Assembly: GCF_024793895.1 (NCBI RefSeq)
Contig: NZ_JANUSB010000017.1
Location: 1 to 64,000 of the forward strand
From: Serratia sp. AKBS12
GTDB taxonomy: Bacteria > Pseudomonadota > Gammaproteobacteria > Enterobacterales > Enterobacteriaceae
Direction of reading: 5' to 3'
Length of the DNA stretch: 64,000 nt
Each line of letters starts with the position of its first letter. Within the stretch, counting starts at the first letter, position 1. Both the position numbers and the translations under genes were made by a program. The notes under the pieces are model-generated. The model did no database searches, had not been told where the DNA came from, and was given only the letters and a program-made list of their open reading frames with translations. Shown here in pieces: positions 1 to 9,376 of the stretch.

Positions 1-881
1 CGCAACGCCAGCAAGCCGGCCATCGCCGACTCGGACGAGCAGTCCATACGGATGATGCCGTCGTGGTCAAGGTGCATAAAACGGAAGGTCTGATCGATGG
101 AATCGTTAACCAGCGTCAGATCCAGGGCGTAATGCTCGGCGATACGCTGCCAGTAGGCGATGCCGGAACCGCCGAGCGGATCAACCCCAAGCTTCATGCC
201 CGCACGTTGAATCGCCGGCATGTCAACGATATCCGCCAGCCCTTCGACATACGGTTGCACCAAATCCTGCGCGTGCAGGCGGCCGCTGCGCCAGGCCTGA
301 TCCAGCGACTGGCGCTGTATGCCCTTCAGACCTTGCGCCAGCAGTTCATTGGCGCGTTTTTCAATCACCGAGGTCAGGTTGGTGTCAGCCGGACCGCCGT
401 TCGGCGGGTTGTATTTGATGCCGCCGTCCTCCGGCGGGTTGTGCGACGGCGTAATGACGATGCCGTCAGCCTGCGCACCGCCCTGGCGGTTATGGCTGAG
501 GATGGCATGGGAAACCGCCGGCGTCGGCGTGAAGCCGTTGTTTTCCTGCACCACCACGTCGACGCCGTTGGCCGTCAATACTTCCAGCACCGAAATAAAC
601 GCGGGTTCAGACAGCGCGTGGGTGTCCTTGCCGACGTAACACGGCCCACTGATGCCTTGCTGGCGACGCACTTCGGCAATCGCCTGCGCGATGGCGAGAA
701 TATGCGCTTCATTGAAACTGTGGCGCAACGCGCTGCCACGGTGACCGGAGGTGCCGAATTTCACCGCATGGGCGGCGTTGCCCGCTTCCGGTTGCAGCAC
801 ATAGTACTGCGACGTCAGCTGAGCCACATTAATCAAATCGCTTTGCTGAGCCGGTTGCCCGGCACGTGGATTGTTCGCCAT
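1..881 (-). CDS. pgm: Phosphoglucomutase, N-terminal part (3' end outside window)
   Basis: Interconverts glucose-1-phosphate and glucose-6-phosphate in the cytoplasm, linking glycolysis to glycogen and envelope sugar-nucleotide synthesis. About 293 residues are present, starting MANNPRAGQ; the rest runs off the left edge. The phosphoserine loop TPSHNPP is visible, with the active-site serine at residue 146, the same number as in E. coli Pgm. An early KFGTSGHRG motif also fits the family. The ATG at 881 follows a GGGAGAAAA ribosome-binding site. It is followed on the same strand order by seqA, as in E. coli (seqA-pgm). Identification is secure; the C-terminal domains cannot be seen. Confidence 0.95.
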   Translation of the reverse strand, partial: MANNPRAGQPAQQSDLINVAQLTSQYYVLQPEAGNAAHAVKFGTSGHRGSALRHSFNEAHILAIAQAIAEVRRQQGISGPCYVGKDTHALSEPAFISVLEVLTANGVDVVVQENNGFTPTPAVSHAILSHNRQGGAQADGIVITPSHNPPEDGGIKYNPPNGGPADTNLTSVIEKRANELLAQGLKGIQRQSLDQAWRSGRLHAQDLVQPYVEGLADIVDMPAIQRAGMKLGVDPLGGSGIAYWQRIAEHYALDLTLVNDSIDQTFRFMHLDHDGIIRMDCSSESAMAGLLAL

Positions 882-956
882 CAACTTTTCTCCCTTTCCT
901 CTGTCCAGCGGCCGGGCGAAGGGTTGCGCGACCACTAGGACGGGCGGTTCGCTAAA

Positions 957-1493
957 TCAGATCGTGCCGCACACTTTTTCTGTCAGTTCCGCCGGGAACT
1001 GCATCGCCAGCATGATATGTTCAATCATGCTGCGCTTGCGGCCGGTATTGGTATTGGTAATCACCCAATAAGGGGTGCCGGGAACGTGTTTCGGTTTGGT
1101 ATGGGTTCCGTTTGCCAGCAGCGTTTGCTGATCGCCGGCAAAATAGGTGCGTGTACGCCCATGCAATGCGTCGGTCGCGGCAGCGAAGCCGGCCGCATCG
1201 AGGGTGTACAGCGTTGACAGTACCAGCATAAAACGATTTACGGCCTTGCTCTGCTCGGCGTATTCATCCGACAGCAACAGTTCTCGCATGGCGCGGACGC
1301 GATCCCGCGGGCGCGACGCGGCAGCTTTTTCCGGCTCCGCGCTGCCACTTGCAGCGGTAGAAACGGGGCGCGCTGGCTGCCCTGCGGTAAACTTCAACAT
1401 ACGCCGTAAAATATCGGACGCACTTTCCCCAATATGTTGCGTGTGGCTGGCAATATAGCGGTAAAGTTCTTCGTCGACTTCAATAGTTTTCAT
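957..1493 (-). CDS. seqA: Negative modulator of replication initiation SeqA
   Basis: SeqA binds hemimethylated GATC sites, sequesters oriC and dnaA after initiation and helps organise nascent DNA. The 178-residue protein begins MKTIEVDEELYRYIASHT, the conserved N-terminal oligomerisation segment (about residues 1-33). A variable alanine/serine-rich linker (about 40-70) leads to a DNA-binding domain ending ELTEKVCGTI. Length is close to E. coli SeqA (181). The ATG at 1493 follows GGATAAAG. It lies 75 bp upstream of pgm on the same strand and is probably cotranscribed with it. The ybfF gene is divergent. Confidence 0.95.
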   Translation of the reverse strand: MKTIEVDEELYRYIASHTQHIGESASDILRRMLKFTAGQPARPVSTAASGSAEPEKAAASRPRDRVRAMRELLLSDEYAEQSKAVNRFMLVLSTLYTLDAAGFAAATDALHGRTRTYFAGDQQTLLANGTHTKPKHVPGTPYWVITNTNTGRKRSMIEHIMLAMQFPAELTEKVCGTI

Positions 1494-1706
1494 CTTTATC
1501 CAGTACTGTATTTTTCTACGTAGAACCCGAAACCGGGTTCTGCATTCAAGCTATGGGATTATAAGGTTAAAAGCGCGAGAGCAAACATAACAAAGTGCCC
1601 TCTGGGGGCAAAAGCAGACTATTACCTATAGCCGGCATTACCCACCCACCTCTTTGCTGGTGGGTATGATACCCTAACAGAATGTTTTCAGGTCATGAAC
1701 TTCGCC

Positions 1707-2477
1707 ATGAAATTACACTATCAATTATTGGCCGCCCAGGCCGAACAGACAAACGCCCTGCCGATTGTGCTGGTACACGGGCTATTCGGCAACCTCGACA
1801 ACCTCGGCGTACTGGCGCGTGATTTGAACCGCCAGCGCCCGGTAGTAAAGGTTGATTTGCGCAACCATGGACTTTCGCCACACGCAGCCGAGATGAACTA
1901 TCCGGCGATGGCGCAGGATTTGCTGACGCTGCTGGACAGTCTGAATATCGAGCGTGCCATCGTCATCGGTCATTCCATGGGCGGCAAGGCTGCGATGGCC
2001 TTGACGGCGATTGCCCCCGAGCGTATCGCCAAGCTGGTGGCGATCGATATCGCACCGGTGGCTTATCAAACCCGGCGCCACGATGAAATCTTCGCCGCCT
2101 TGCAGGCGGTGAGCGCTGCCGGCATTACCCAACGCCAGCAGGCGGCGGAGCTGATGCGCACCATGCTGGATGAAGAAGGGGTAATTCAGTTTCTGCTGAA
2201 ATCGTTCCATCAGGGCGAATGGCGTTTCAACCTGCCGGTGCTGATCGAACACTATGAAACCATCATTGGCTGGCAACCGGTGCCCGCCTGGCCGCAGCCA
2301 ATCCTGTTTATCCGTGGCGGGTTGTCACCTTACGTAAAAAACGACTACCGTGAGGACATTGCCCGCCAGTTCCCACAGGCGCGGGCATATGAAGTGGCTG
2401 GCAGCGGCCACTGGGTACACGCCGAGAAACCGGAGGCGGTACTGCGCGCCATACATCGATTCATCGACCAGGCCTGA
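1707..2477 (+). CDS. ybfF: Alpha/beta-hydrolase esterase YbfF
   Basis: Esterase of the alpha/beta-hydrolase fold with activity on short acyl and acyl-CoA esters in E. coli; its physiological substrate is unclear. The nucleophile elbow GHSMGG carries Ser90, and the oxyanion motif VLVHGLFG is near residue 23. The C-terminal GSGHWVHAEKP motif supplies the catalytic histidine. The start MKLHYQLL gives 256 residues, matching the E. coli protein (254). An in-frame ATG at 1695 would add four residues and cannot be excluded, as neither start has an ideal ribosome-binding site. It is divergent from seqA across about 210 bp. Confidence 0.9.
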   Translation: MKLHYQLLAAQAEQTNALPIVLVHGLFGNLDNLGVLARDLNRQRPVVKVDLRNHGLSPHAAEMNYPAMAQDLLTLLDSLNIERAIVIGHSMGGKAAMALTAIAPERIAKLVAIDIAPVAYQTRRHDEIFAALQAVSAAGITQRQQAAELMRTMLDEEGVIQFLLKSFHQGEWRFNLPVLIEHYETIIGWQPVPAWPQPILFIRGGLSPYVKNDYREDIARQFPQARAYEVAGSGHWVHAEKPEAVLRAIHRFIDQA

Positions 2478-2493
2478 CGGCCAATTGGCGAAA

Positions 2494-2525
2494 AAACGCG
2501 CTAAAGATAACGGCTTAGCGCGTTT
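2494..2525. terminator. Hairpin downstream of ybfF
   Basis: An 11-bp perfect stem (AAACGCGCTAA paired with TTAGCGCGTTT) starts 16 bp after the ybfF stop. The U-run is short on the + strand but is six bases long when read on the - strand. Confidence 0.55.
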
Positions 2526-2657
2526 GCAACGCAGTAAAGCATTGTCGTTGCTCCATCTGCTGGGGTAATATGGCGCGCTATAATTTTGCCGCCGTCGCCA
2601 GCGTGGTGTAACACGCCGGAATGGGGGCAAATTTGGGTTAGGTTTTATCGACCTGAA

Positions 2658-2673
2658 CTGTATTAACCGAACC
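2658..2673 (+). promoter_or_regulatory. Possible LexA half-site upstream of ybfE
   Basis: A CTGTATTAA half-site lies 55 bp upstream of ybfE. E. coli ybfE is a known LexA target with an imperfect box, but only the left half matches the CTGT-N8-ACAG consensus here. Treat as weak. Confidence 0.25.
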
Positions 2674-2727
2674 GTCCGGAAGCGTGAAACGCTTTTTGAT
2701 GCAAACTCCCTTGCAGTACCGCTACCT

Positions 2728-3015
2728 ATGGCAAAAGAACAAACGGATCGCACGACGCTGGATCTGTTCGCAGATGAACGCCGTCCGGGGCGCCCGAAAA
2801 CCAACCCGCTATCCCGTGATGAACAGCTTAGAATCAATAAGCGGAATCAGCTACGGCGCGATAAAGTACGTGGTTTGCGGCGTGTGGAGCTGAAAATCAA
2901 CGCGGATGCGGTGGACGCTCTGAACAAACTGGCGGAACAGCGTAATATCAGCCGCAGCGAGCTCATTGAGCAAATGCTGCTGGCGCAACTGGCGGAAGCA
3001 CAGCCAGAACAATGA
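2728..3015 (+). CDS. ybfE: LexA-regulated small protein YbfE
   Basis: Small conserved enterobacterial protein, SOS-regulated in E. coli, molecular role not established. The 95 residues begin MAKEQTDRTTLDLFADE and are rich in lysine and arginine in the middle. The C-terminal half (about residues 52-90) looks like a ribbon-helix-helix DNA-binding fold of the CopG type: a VELKIN strand, then a helical NISRSELIEQML segment. That suggests, but does not prove, DNA binding. It lies between ybfF and fldA as in E. coli. No strong ribosome-binding site precedes the ATG, but the start agrees with the E. coli protein. Confidence 0.85.
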   Translation: MAKEQTDRTTLDLFADERRPGRPKTNPLSRDEQLRINKRNQLRRDKVRGLRRVELKINADAVDALNKLAEQRNISRSELIEQMLLAQLAEAQPEQ

Positions 3016-3244
3016 TCTTATCGGCCGCACGTGCGGCGCGGCGTTAAGGACGACGCCGGATCAACTCCGCATTCCATTCTTCGGGCATCGCATAAACGTG
3101 ATAAAACCCCGGAGCAAATTTCTGGCATGATACGCGTTTAGCGGTGGGACCTGGTTCCCTACCATGGCGCCATTTTAAACGATACCGGTGCGAAAGGCGG
3201 GCGTCGAGTATTGTAATTAATTGAATTTAAAGGTTATACGCGAT

Positions 3245-3784
3245 ATGGCTAACGTAGGCATTTTCTTTGGCAGCGACACCGGCAATACCGAAAACATTGC
3301 CAAGATGATCCAAAAACTTCTTCGTCAGAGCTTTGGCGACGATGTGGCTGAGGTGCATGACATTGCCAAAAGCAGCAAAGAAGACCTGGATGCATTCGAC
3401 ATTCTGCTGCTCGGTATCCCAACCTGGTATTACGGTGAAGCACAATGTGACTGGGACGACTTTTTCCCTACGCTGGAAGAAATAGACTTCAATGGCAAAC
3501 TGGTTGCGCTGTTTGGCTGCGGCGATCAGGAAGATTACGCGGAATATTTCTGTGATGCGATGGGCACCATTCGTGACATCATCGAGCCTCGCGGTGCCGC
3601 GATCGTCGGTCACTGGCCAACCAAAGGCTATCATTTCGAAGCCTCCAAGGGTCTGGCAGACGACGATCACTTCATCGGCCTGGCGATTGACGAAGATCGT
3701 CAACCCGAACTGACCGACGAACGCGTTAAGGGCTGGGTGGCGCAAATCAGCGCAGAGCTGAGCCTGGCGGACATCGTAGGTTAA
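3245..3784 (+). CDS. fldA: Flavodoxin 1
   Basis: FMN-binding low-potential electron carrier that feeds radical-SAM and other reductive enzymes (IspG/IspH, BioB, pyruvate formate-lyase activation). The phosphate-binding loop GSDTGNTENIA (residues about 10-20) and the aromatic flavin-stacking segments PTWYYGE and GCGDQEDYAEYF are present. The 179 residues are near the family length (176 in E. coli). The ATG at 3245 (MANVGIFF) is chosen over an upstream in-frame start because it matches the conserved N-terminus. It is directly upstream of fur. In the same window miaB and lipA encode radical-SAM enzymes that may draw on flavodoxin. Confidence 0.96.
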   Translation: MANVGIFFGSDTGNTENIAKMIQKLLRQSFGDDVAEVHDIAKSSKEDLDAFDILLLGIPTWYYGEAQCDWDDFFPTLEEIDFNGKLVALFGCGDQEDYAEYFCDAMGTIRDIIEPRGAAIVGHWPTKGYHFEASKGLADDDHFIGLAIDEDRQPELTDERVKGWVAQISAELSLADIVG

Positions 3785-3801
3785 GCGGCGGTTATTTCCA
3801 A

Positions 3802-3833
3802 GGCCCTGCGAGGCGCATGATTAACGCAGGGCC
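3802..3833 (+). terminator. Hairpin downstream of fldA
   Basis: A nine-base perfect stem (GGCCCTGCG / CGCAGGGCC) lies 17 bp after the fldA stop. Only a weak T-stretch follows, so it may be a leaky terminator allowing fldA-fur readthrough. Confidence 0.4.
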
Positions 3834-3932
3834 GTTATCGACATCACGGATTGAAGCGATAGAAGCTACAAAATTGTAACTTCCCCCCTCGTCACGGTAG
3901 ACTGCGGTTCGGTTTATCCCACCCATCAAGAT

Positions 3933-3953
3933 GTTACATGTGTGACATGTAAC
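3933..3953. promoter_or_regulatory. Inverted repeat upstream of the fur promoter
   Basis: GTTACATG-TGTGA-CATGTAAC is a perfect 8+8 inverted repeat centred about 70 bp upstream of a TATAAT box (4009-4014) that probably serves fur. The spacing would suit an activator or distal repressor. It does not match the Fur box, and I cannot assign the protein that would bind it. Confidence 0.4.
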
Positions 3954-4099
3954 GGTGCGAATATATCTTTGTTAACAACCGGCGGTTTCCATTTAGGTCA
4001 ACCGGTTCTATAATGAGACGCAATAAATTCTTTGTGCCGACCGATGCCATAGGCAAAAATGCCTCAACTTGATTAGCATAGTAACAGGACTGAATCCGC

Positions 4100-4546
4100 A
4101 TGACTGACAACAACACCGCATTAAAGAAGGCCGGCCTAAAAGTCACGCTTCCGCGACTCAAAATCCTGGAAGTACTGCAAGATCCGGCTTGCCATCACGT
4201 CAGTGCGGAAGATTTGTACAAGAAACTGATTGATATGGGCGAAGAAATTGGTCTGGCGACGGTTTACCGCGTACTAAACCAATTTGACGATGCCGGGATT
4301 GTCACCCGCCATAATTTCGAAGGCGGCAAATCAGTATTCGAACTGACCCAGCAGCATCATCACGATCATCTGATTTGCCTGGACTGCGGCAAAGTGATCG
4401 AATTCAGCGATGAATCCATCGAAGCGCGTCAGCGTGATATTGCCAAACAGCACGGCATCAAACTCACCAACCACAGCCTGTACCTGTACGGTCACTGTGC
4501 CATCGGTGATTGCCGTGAAAACGATACGTTACACGACAAAAAATAA
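4100..4546 (+). CDS. fur: Ferric uptake regulator Fur
   Basis: Iron-sensing homodimeric repressor of siderophore and iron-uptake genes. The 148 residues contain the N-terminal winged helix (about 1-83), including the recognition stretch LATVYRVLNQF. The metal-binding dimerisation domain holds the HHHDH cluster (87-90) and Cys93/Cys96 (ICLDCG); a later CAIGDC motif is near the end. The start MTDNNTALKKAGLKVTLPR matches other enterobacterial Fur proteins. A TATAAT box at 4009-4014 probably gives fur its own promoter, with possible readthrough from fldA. Identification is secure. Confidence 0.97.
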   Translation: MTDNNTALKKAGLKVTLPRLKILEVLQDPACHHVSAEDLYKKLIDMGEEIGLATVYRVLNQFDDAGIVTRHNFEGGKSVFELTQQHHHDHLICLDCGKVIEFSDESIEARQRDIAKQHGIKLTNHSLYLYGHCAIGDCRENDTLHDKK

Positions 4547-4571
4547 CGCTGATGCATTAATAAGCAAGGAA

Positions 4572-4592
4572 CCGCCAGACGGCGGTTTTTTT
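4572..4592 (+). terminator. Rho-independent terminator of fur
   Basis: A CCGCC-AGAC-GGCGG hairpin is followed directly by seven T residues, 25 bp after the fur stop codon. Confidence 0.85.
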
Positions 4593-4609
4593 ATGCCTGT
4601 CAGACAGGC

Positions 4610-4634
4610 AAAAAAATCCCCGGACGCACCGGGG
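4610..4634 (-). terminator. Rho-independent terminator of the chiPQ-chb operon
   Basis: Read on the - strand, CCCCGG-TGCGT-CCGGGG is followed by A and then seven T residues, about 110 bp beyond the chb stop. It faces the fur terminator, so the convergent genes are insulated from each other. Confidence 0.8.
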
Positions 4635-4743
4635 AAATCCTGTCACAAAGATAACAATGCAGCGGCAAACTTACTCTCTCATCAGGGTATTTCCCCCCAC
4701 TCCCCAAGCGCCCCGCCGCCGACACGCAGCGAGGAATTGGTCA

Positions 4744-7407
4744 CTACGCCTGCACCGATTCCGCCCGGCTAAAACGCTGGCCGTCAGGGCTGACCGCACG
4801 GATTTGCACGACGCCGGACACTGCCGGTTTGGCGCTGTCATCGTAGCGTTGCCACTGTTTGCCACCGTCGGTGGAATATTCGATAGCCAGACCCGGCAAG
4901 GCAATATTGGCCTCCAGTCTGCCGCCGACAATCCGCGCGCCCGGCACCGGCAGGCGGTATTGCACCCCGCCTTTATCCAGCTTGCCCAACTCGCGCTGCC
5001 CCAGCAGGTTGGCAAACCGCAACCAGTCCTGCTGCAACTTTTTGTCATCGACAAAGCGGGTTTCTCCGCCCTTGTATTCGCGACCTGCCTTATAGTCCTG
5101 TTCCCAGCTGGCACGGTGCCAGGCTCGTTCTGCCACCGACAGCGAGCGCGGGAACATCATGTACTCCATTTGCGGATCGGTGCGCACCACTTCACTCCAC
5201 AGCTGGGCAGAAAGGCCATAGGCGCCCGGCCACGGTTTGTCGCTCTTGGCGGTGAAATAGTTGCCATCGCGATCCACCGACGTTTCAGCGTTCTGCGGCA
5301 TGTTATCCGGTGCGAAGCTGAATATTTTGCGTTCATCACTGAAGCGGGTGCCCCAGTAATAGCCGCTTTCGTTTGGATTGACCTCGTACGGGAAGTCCAG
5401 ATAGACGTAGTCGGGGTTGGAAACCACCACTTCGTATCCCTTGTTGGCCCAGTCATTTACCGAATCGAACCCGCCCCAGTACAGGGTATCCCAGAAGTTG
5501 ACGCCAACGCGCGCCGTGGCGAACGCCTTGGCGTCTTTGGCATCCTTCAGCCCATCCTGCCAGGCCTGCATTCTCTCGATGCCGTGCGCTTTAACCCGTT
5601 TGCTGACTTCCTGACCGAAGTAGCTCGGCAAGTGTTCCATGTCGGCAACCTTGCCCTGCTCGATCATCTGCTGGCAAACCTGCGACTTGGCCCAAGGTTT
5701 GTCTTCTTTGCTCAGATCGAGCATGCCCTTGCCCGGTTCCGGCTGTTTGATGTCGGTATAGCCGGCACCCAGACGGATGTTCTTGGCTTCGTCGCCACCA
5801 AAATGCCAGGTTTTCAGCGGCTGGCCGGCTTCCTTGTGCATTTGGGCAATTTCACCGATCACCTTGTCGACAAAGCGGGTTGACGAATCCAGGCACGGGT
5901 TCAGATAGCTCTGGCGATTGAAGAATTGCACCGAGGTGGTATTGGAGCTGTCGGTTGGATCCAGCAGGCGGAACTCCTCGGCTTGTGCCTGTTTACCCTC
6001 GGCAAGCAGTCTCTTGTAACGTGCTTCCATGGATATCACCGCCGCACGCGCGTGCGCCGGCATATCGACCTCCGGGATCACCTCAATCTGGCGAGCCTGG
6101 GCGTACTTGATGATGTCGATATAGTCCTGACGGCTGAAGAAACCGCCGTAAATCTCTGGCCCCTGGCCGTACTGCGGCAGCAGGCAGGTTGTTTCGCTCA
6201 GATCATGGCAGCGTTGGCCGCCAATCTCGGTCAGCTCCGGCAGGCCGGGGATCTCGATGCGCCAGCCTTCATCATCGGTCAGGTGGAAGTGGAACTTGTT
6301 CAGCTTATAGGCCGCCATCTGATCCAGCAGGCGCAGCACCGCATCCTTGTGGTGGAAGTTGCGCGCAACGTCGAGGAACAGGCCACGATATTCAAAGCGC
6401 GGCGCATCTTTAACCTCCAGCGTGGCGATTTTCTTGTCGCCGGCGATCGGGATCAGCGACAGAATTGATTGCAGGCCATGGAACACGCCAGCCTGATCGA
6501 AGCCGGTCACCACCGCCTGTTTGGCGCCGATCTGCAACTTATAGGCGCCCGCCACTGCCAGCTCCCCCTTGAAGGCGTTCGGCTTGATGTCGGTTTTAAT
6601 CGGATAACCGCCGCTGGTCGGTGCCACACCCAGCAAGGTAAAACGTTCTCTGACCACATCGGCTGCCGGCTTGGCCAGTGCGCTCAGTTCCAGCGCCACG
6701 CCGTTGCTCAGGTCCACGTCCTGGGCATGAACCTTGACTTCCATTGGCGTCGGGATAATTTGCCCGCGCAACGATGCCGCCGGCAGGGTTTTCAGCTCGG
6801 CGTTTTTGACAAAGCGCGAAGCTGGCGTCATCAGAACGTTTTTATCGTCCTTGGTACGTTTCCATTGATCGCCGGTAAACGGCGCCACAAACCGATCCAG
6901 ATCTTCGGTATCGGTATTGGCCAGCATTTTTGGTTTGGCGTCACCAGAGGTTGCGTACCAGCGTGGCAGGAAGTCGGTTTTGAACAGTTGCCAATATTCC
7001 GTCACGATCGGAATTTCCACCGCTTTGCCGGCCGGGAAACCGCTGAACGTTTCGCTCGGCATCAATTTATACAGATCGCCGGTCAGGTGAGAGATGGTGA
7101 ACTGCTCGTTGTCGACCTGCAACGTCTGGCGTGGGCTGTGGAAATAGATCACCCAATCCTTGCCGGTGATATCTTTGCCGTCGTTGGCCAGCGTAATCAG
7201 CACCTTGTTGCACGACGCCCAGTCTGCACCCAGCCTGGCGCAATCAACGCCATTTTCCGCCGCACGGTTGTCAACCATCTTGATATTCAGTTTCAACTGG
7301 CTCAGTTGATCCACCAGCTGTTGATCGGCCATGGCGCTACCGATATTGCCGAACATGCCAACGCTGGCCGTCAATGCGGCAAGGGCACTCAATTTGAATA
7401 TGTTCAT
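4744..7407 (-). CDS. chb: Chitobiase (beta-N-acetylhexosaminidase, GH20)
   Basis: Cleaves N,N'-diacetylchitobiose and short chitooligomers to GlcNAc in the periplasm. The 887-residue precursor has a signal peptide ending SAMA (cleavage after residue 27). An N-terminal carbohydrate-binding-like domain (about 28-180) and a second small domain (about 210-330) lead to the GH20 (beta/alpha)8 barrel (about 335-780). A small C-terminal domain follows. The HFGGDEAKN motif puts the catalytic pair at D539/E540, the same numbers as in the structurally known S. marcescens chitobiase. The ATG at 7407 is preferred over one four codons upstream because GAGGTCGAAG precedes it. It starts 18 bp after chiQ, so it is the last gene of chiP-chiQ-chb; E. 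coli has chiPQ here without this enzyme. Confidence 0.95.
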   Translation of the reverse strand: MNIFKLSALAALTASVGMFGNIGSAMADQQLVDQLSQLKLNIKMVDNRAAENGVDCARLGADWASCNKVLITLANDGKDITGKDWVIYFHSPRQTLQVDNEQFTISHLTGDLYKLMPSETFSGFPAGKAVEIPIVTEYWQLFKTDFLPRWYATSGDAKPKMLANTDTEDLDRFVAPFTGDQWKRTKDDKNVLMTPASRFVKNAELKTLPAASLRGQIIPTPMEVKVHAQDVDLSNGVALELSALAKPAADVVRERFTLLGVAPTSGGYPIKTDIKPNAFKGELAVAGAYKLQIGAKQAVVTGFDQAGVFHGLQSILSLIPIAGDKKIATLEVKDAPRFEYRGLFLDVARNFHHKDAVLRLLDQMAAYKLNKFHFHLTDDEGWRIEIPGLPELTEIGGQRCHDLSETTCLLPQYGQGPEIYGGFFSRQDYIDIIKYAQARQIEVIPEVDMPAHARAAVISMEARYKRLLAEGKQAQAEEFRLLDPTDSSNTTSVQFFNRQSYLNPCLDSSTRFVDKVIGEIAQMHKEAGQPLKTWHFGGDEAKNIRLGAGYTDIKQPEPGKGMLDLSKEDKPWAKSQVCQQMIEQGKVADMEHLPSYFGQEVSKRVKAHGIERMQAWQDGLKDAKDAKAFATARVGVNFWDTLYWGGFDSVNDWANKGYEVVVSNPDYVYLDFPYEVNPNESGYYWGTRFSDERKIFSFAPDNMPQNAETSVDRDGNYFTAKSDKPWPGAYGLSAQLWSEVVRTDPQMEYMMFPRSLSVAERAWHRASWEQDYKAGREYKGGETRFVDDKKLQQDWLRFANLLGQRELGKLDKGGVQYRLPVPGARIVGGRLEANIALPGLAIEYSTDGGKQWQRYDDSAKPAVSGVVQIRAVSPDGQRFSRAESVQA

Positions 7408-7425
7408 CTTCGACCTCATGCGTAA

Positions 7426-7752
7426 TCAGTGATTATTTGCGCGAATTTCTTGCCAGATCTTGCCGCACTGAGCGTCATACGCCTGGCCGTTGCCAGTGTG
7501 TGCAGCTTGAATGCAGCTCTGATAATCCAGTACGCGGACCGTTTCCTGCTCGGCGAACTGTTGATGCTGTTTCTCTTGCTTCAATACGTTCAATACCGCC
7601 TGGCAGGACTGCAGTTTCTCTGGCGAACCTTCTGCCGTATTGATACAGGCGCTGTAGGCTTGGCGCAGTTTGGCGTCTTCCGGCGGGGTTTGTGGCTGAA
7701 CGCAGGCGCTAAGCCCGAGCACCGCAGCCACCAACAACAATACGTTTTTCAT
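7426..7752 (-). CDS. chiQ: Chitin-locus lipoprotein ChiQ
   Basis: Small lipoprotein encoded downstream of the chitoporin gene in enterobacteria (ybfN in E. coli); probably outer-membrane-anchored, mechanism unknown. The 108-residue precursor begins MKNVLLLVAAVLGLSAC, with lipobox LSAC and lipidated Cys17. The mature part carries four further cysteines, which could form disulfides in the periplasm. The ATG at 7752 follows AAGGAAC. It sits 49 bp downstream of chiP and 18 bp upstream of chb on the same strand, consistent with one mRNA. Confidence 0.85.
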   Translation of the reverse strand: MKNVLLLVAAVLGLSACVQPQTPPEDAKLRQAYSACINTAEGSPEKLQSCQAVLNVLKQEKQHQQFAEQETVRVLDYQSCIQAAHTGNGQAYDAQCGKIWQEIRANNH

Positions 7753-7771
7753 CGCTGTTCCTTGGGCAAGT

Positions 7772-7795
7772 TTCCCCGGCATTACCACCGGGGAA
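7772..7795 (-). repeat. Intercistronic hairpin between chiP and chiQ
   Basis: TTCCCCGG and CCGGGGAA form a perfect 8-bp stem in the 49-bp gap. No U-run follows, so it is not a classic terminator; it could block 3' decay or reduce downstream expression. Confidence 0.5.
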
Positions 7796-7801
7796 GGAGC
7801 A

Positions 7802-9208
7802 TTAGAAAATGGTAAATGGCGCAATCACGATAAATTTCACGTCGCGCTCATCCTGGAAGATGTTGCCATAGCCGCCACCGTAGCTTGGAATGTCGGTATG
7901 GTTGTCGTATTGCGTGAAGTGCAGCTTGAACAAGGTGCCTTTCGCCCGCCCTTCTTGTATGGTGTACAGTGCATCCAGGCTATAGGCACTTTCCTTCAGA
8001 CGCTGGTTTTGGTCATACATCGGGTTGGTGCTCGGCTTGGCGTCCCAACCGTAAACGTAGGATGCGCCCACCGCCCAGCCCGGCAAATTCCAGTTGCTGA
8101 GGTCGTACATGGCACCGGCGAACACCGCTTTTTCGCCATTGGCATTGAAGTCGGAACGGTTATCCCACCAGATATCCAGCCGGCCATTGGAGGAGGCGTA
8201 GGTTGGCGTCATACGCTGTAAAAAGAACCCCTGATTACCTTCTGCCTTCACCCAGGTTCCTTCCAGCCGCAAATCTACCTGGCCGATTTTGTAGCCAAAC
8301 GTCAGCGCTTGCAGCCATGCCATACCGTCATACAGATCGCTGGTGCCTGCCGGATTGACGTCTTTGGCATCATGAATGCGATCGCGTGCCCCGTAAAATT
8401 GGTAGCTGGCGCTCAACGGGTTGCCTGCAACGTCGAACTTGTAAGAACCTTTGGCAAAGTATTGGTCCATATAGCCTTGCGACTGGCCGAATGCCGCTTC
8501 CAGCACCAGATCGTTCTTAAAGTCATATTTGGCACCCAGCGAGTGCAGATAAGACACGCCGGTTTTCTTGTCTCCCTGACGGAACTTGTCCATTTCCAGG
8601 TTCCATGGGGATTTGTATTTGTCGGTCCACATGTAGGAAAAACTCAGGGCACCGGCGTCGCCGTAATCAAAGTTGGCTCCGGCTTCAGCACCCTGATAGG
8701 TGCCAGGCATAAAGCTCCAGTGCGGTGCCAGCAGCGTTTGGCCAGTCGGCTGGATCCAGCCTGCTCGCGCCCAGACCGGGCCGTATTTGAATTTACCCGC
8801 CGCTTTGTAAACGCTGATACCGCTCTTGTCGCCGGACCAGTCTTCGTCATAGGCATGGTTGGAGTTGGAGAAGGCAATTTCGTTCGGGTGACCACTTTCT
8901 GAGGATTCAGCCATTTCGATGGCGGTAAAGGCGGCCAGATCGATACCGAACATATCCGCGGCATAGCCGGAGGAAAAATCCAGATTGGCATTCCAGGTGG
9001 AATGCGACAGGTTGGTTTTATATTTGTCGCCATCCGTTACGTCTTTACGGTCGCGTTCACGTTGCCAGTAATAAATACCGCCGGTCAGCGTGGAGTCATC
9101 AATAAACCCTGCCGCTTTTGCGTCAGGGGCCATAGCAAAACCCGTTCCCAACAGTGCACCCGCGACTGCGAGCGCCAGCGTTTTACGCCGTGCACCGTGC
9201 GTAGCCAT
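7802..9208 (-). CDS. chiP: Chitoporin ChiP (OprD-type outer-membrane porin)
   Basis: Outer-membrane channel for chitooligosaccharide uptake. The 468-residue precursor has a signal peptide ending AKA (about residue 32). Alternating beta-strand patterns rich in Tyr/Trp/Gly run through the mature protein, which ends on a terminal aromatic residue (IAPFTIF), the usual outer-membrane barrel signature. It is first in an operon with chiQ and chb, which would process what it admits. The start codon lies just behind an AAAGAGGAA ribosome-binding site embedded in a ChiX-type pairing sequence. NagC-like and palindromic sites lie further upstream. Start and family are secure. Confidence 0.94.
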   Translation of the reverse strand: MATHGARRKTLALAVAGALLGTGFAMAPDAKAAGFIDDSTLTGGIYYWQRERDRKDVTDGDKYKTNLSHSTWNANLDFSSGYAADMFGIDLAAFTAIEMAESSESGHPNEIAFSNSNHAYDEDWSGDKSGISVYKAAGKFKYGPVWARAGWIQPTGQTLLAPHWSFMPGTYQGAEAGANFDYGDAGALSFSYMWTDKYKSPWNLEMDKFRQGDKKTGVSYLHSLGAKYDFKNDLVLEAAFGQSQGYMDQYFAKGSYKFDVAGNPLSASYQFYGARDRIHDAKDVNPAGTSDLYDGMAWLQALTFGYKIGQVDLRLEGTWVKAEGNQGFFLQRMTPTYASSNGRLDIWWDNRSDFNANGEKAVFAGAMYDLSNWNLPGWAVGASYVYGWDAKPSTNPMYDQNQRLKESAYSLDALYTIQEGRAKGTLFKLHFTQYDNHTDIPSYGGGYGNIFQDERDVKFIVIAPFTIF

Positions 9209-9212
9209 AATA

Positions 9213-9228
9213 AAATTCCTCTTTGACG
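9213..9228 (-). promoter_or_regulatory. Predicted ChiX sRNA pairing site over the chiP ribosome-binding site
   Basis: The leader strand complementary to chiP mRNA reads AAATTCCTCTTTGACG. As I recall the E. coli/Salmonella sRNA ChiX, it contains the same 16 nt as its seed. Pairing would cover the AAAGAGGAA Shine-Dalgarno of chiP and block translation, the known mechanism in E. coli and Salmonella. The chiX gene itself is not in this window. Confidence 0.8.
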
Positions 9229-9351
9229 TAACGTAAAAGTGCGACCGCCGCGTTCACCACTGCCCTGCACGACCGCTAATAAAAACCCAATCGGGTAAAA
9301 GTTTTTCGCCATGAGGGAAAAACCCCACAGCATTTATTGCTACTGATAGAC

Positions 9352-9376
9352 TATTTTTCGCGACGCGAATTATCAA
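9352..9376. promoter_or_regulatory. NagC box upstream of chiP
   Basis: TATTTTTCGCGACGCGAATT contains a perfect 13-bp palindrome (TTCGCG-A-CGCGAA) flanked by A/T runs, the shape of enterobacterial NagC operators. It lies about 145 bp upstream of the chiP start. E. coli chiPQ is NagC-repressed, so this is the expected site. Confidence 0.7.

Noticed and set aside
4013-4099. Possible uof-like upstream frame controlling fur
   Set aside because: The only ATG-started short frame begins inside the probable -10 box, so it would not be in the mRNA. No frame overlapping the fur start has a ribosome-binding site.
4657-5883. Open frame of 408 codons on the + strand
   Set aside because: It is antisense to chb, which has a signal peptide, catalytic motif and full-length family match. 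The + frame has no recognisable domain and is a by-product of GC-rich codon use.
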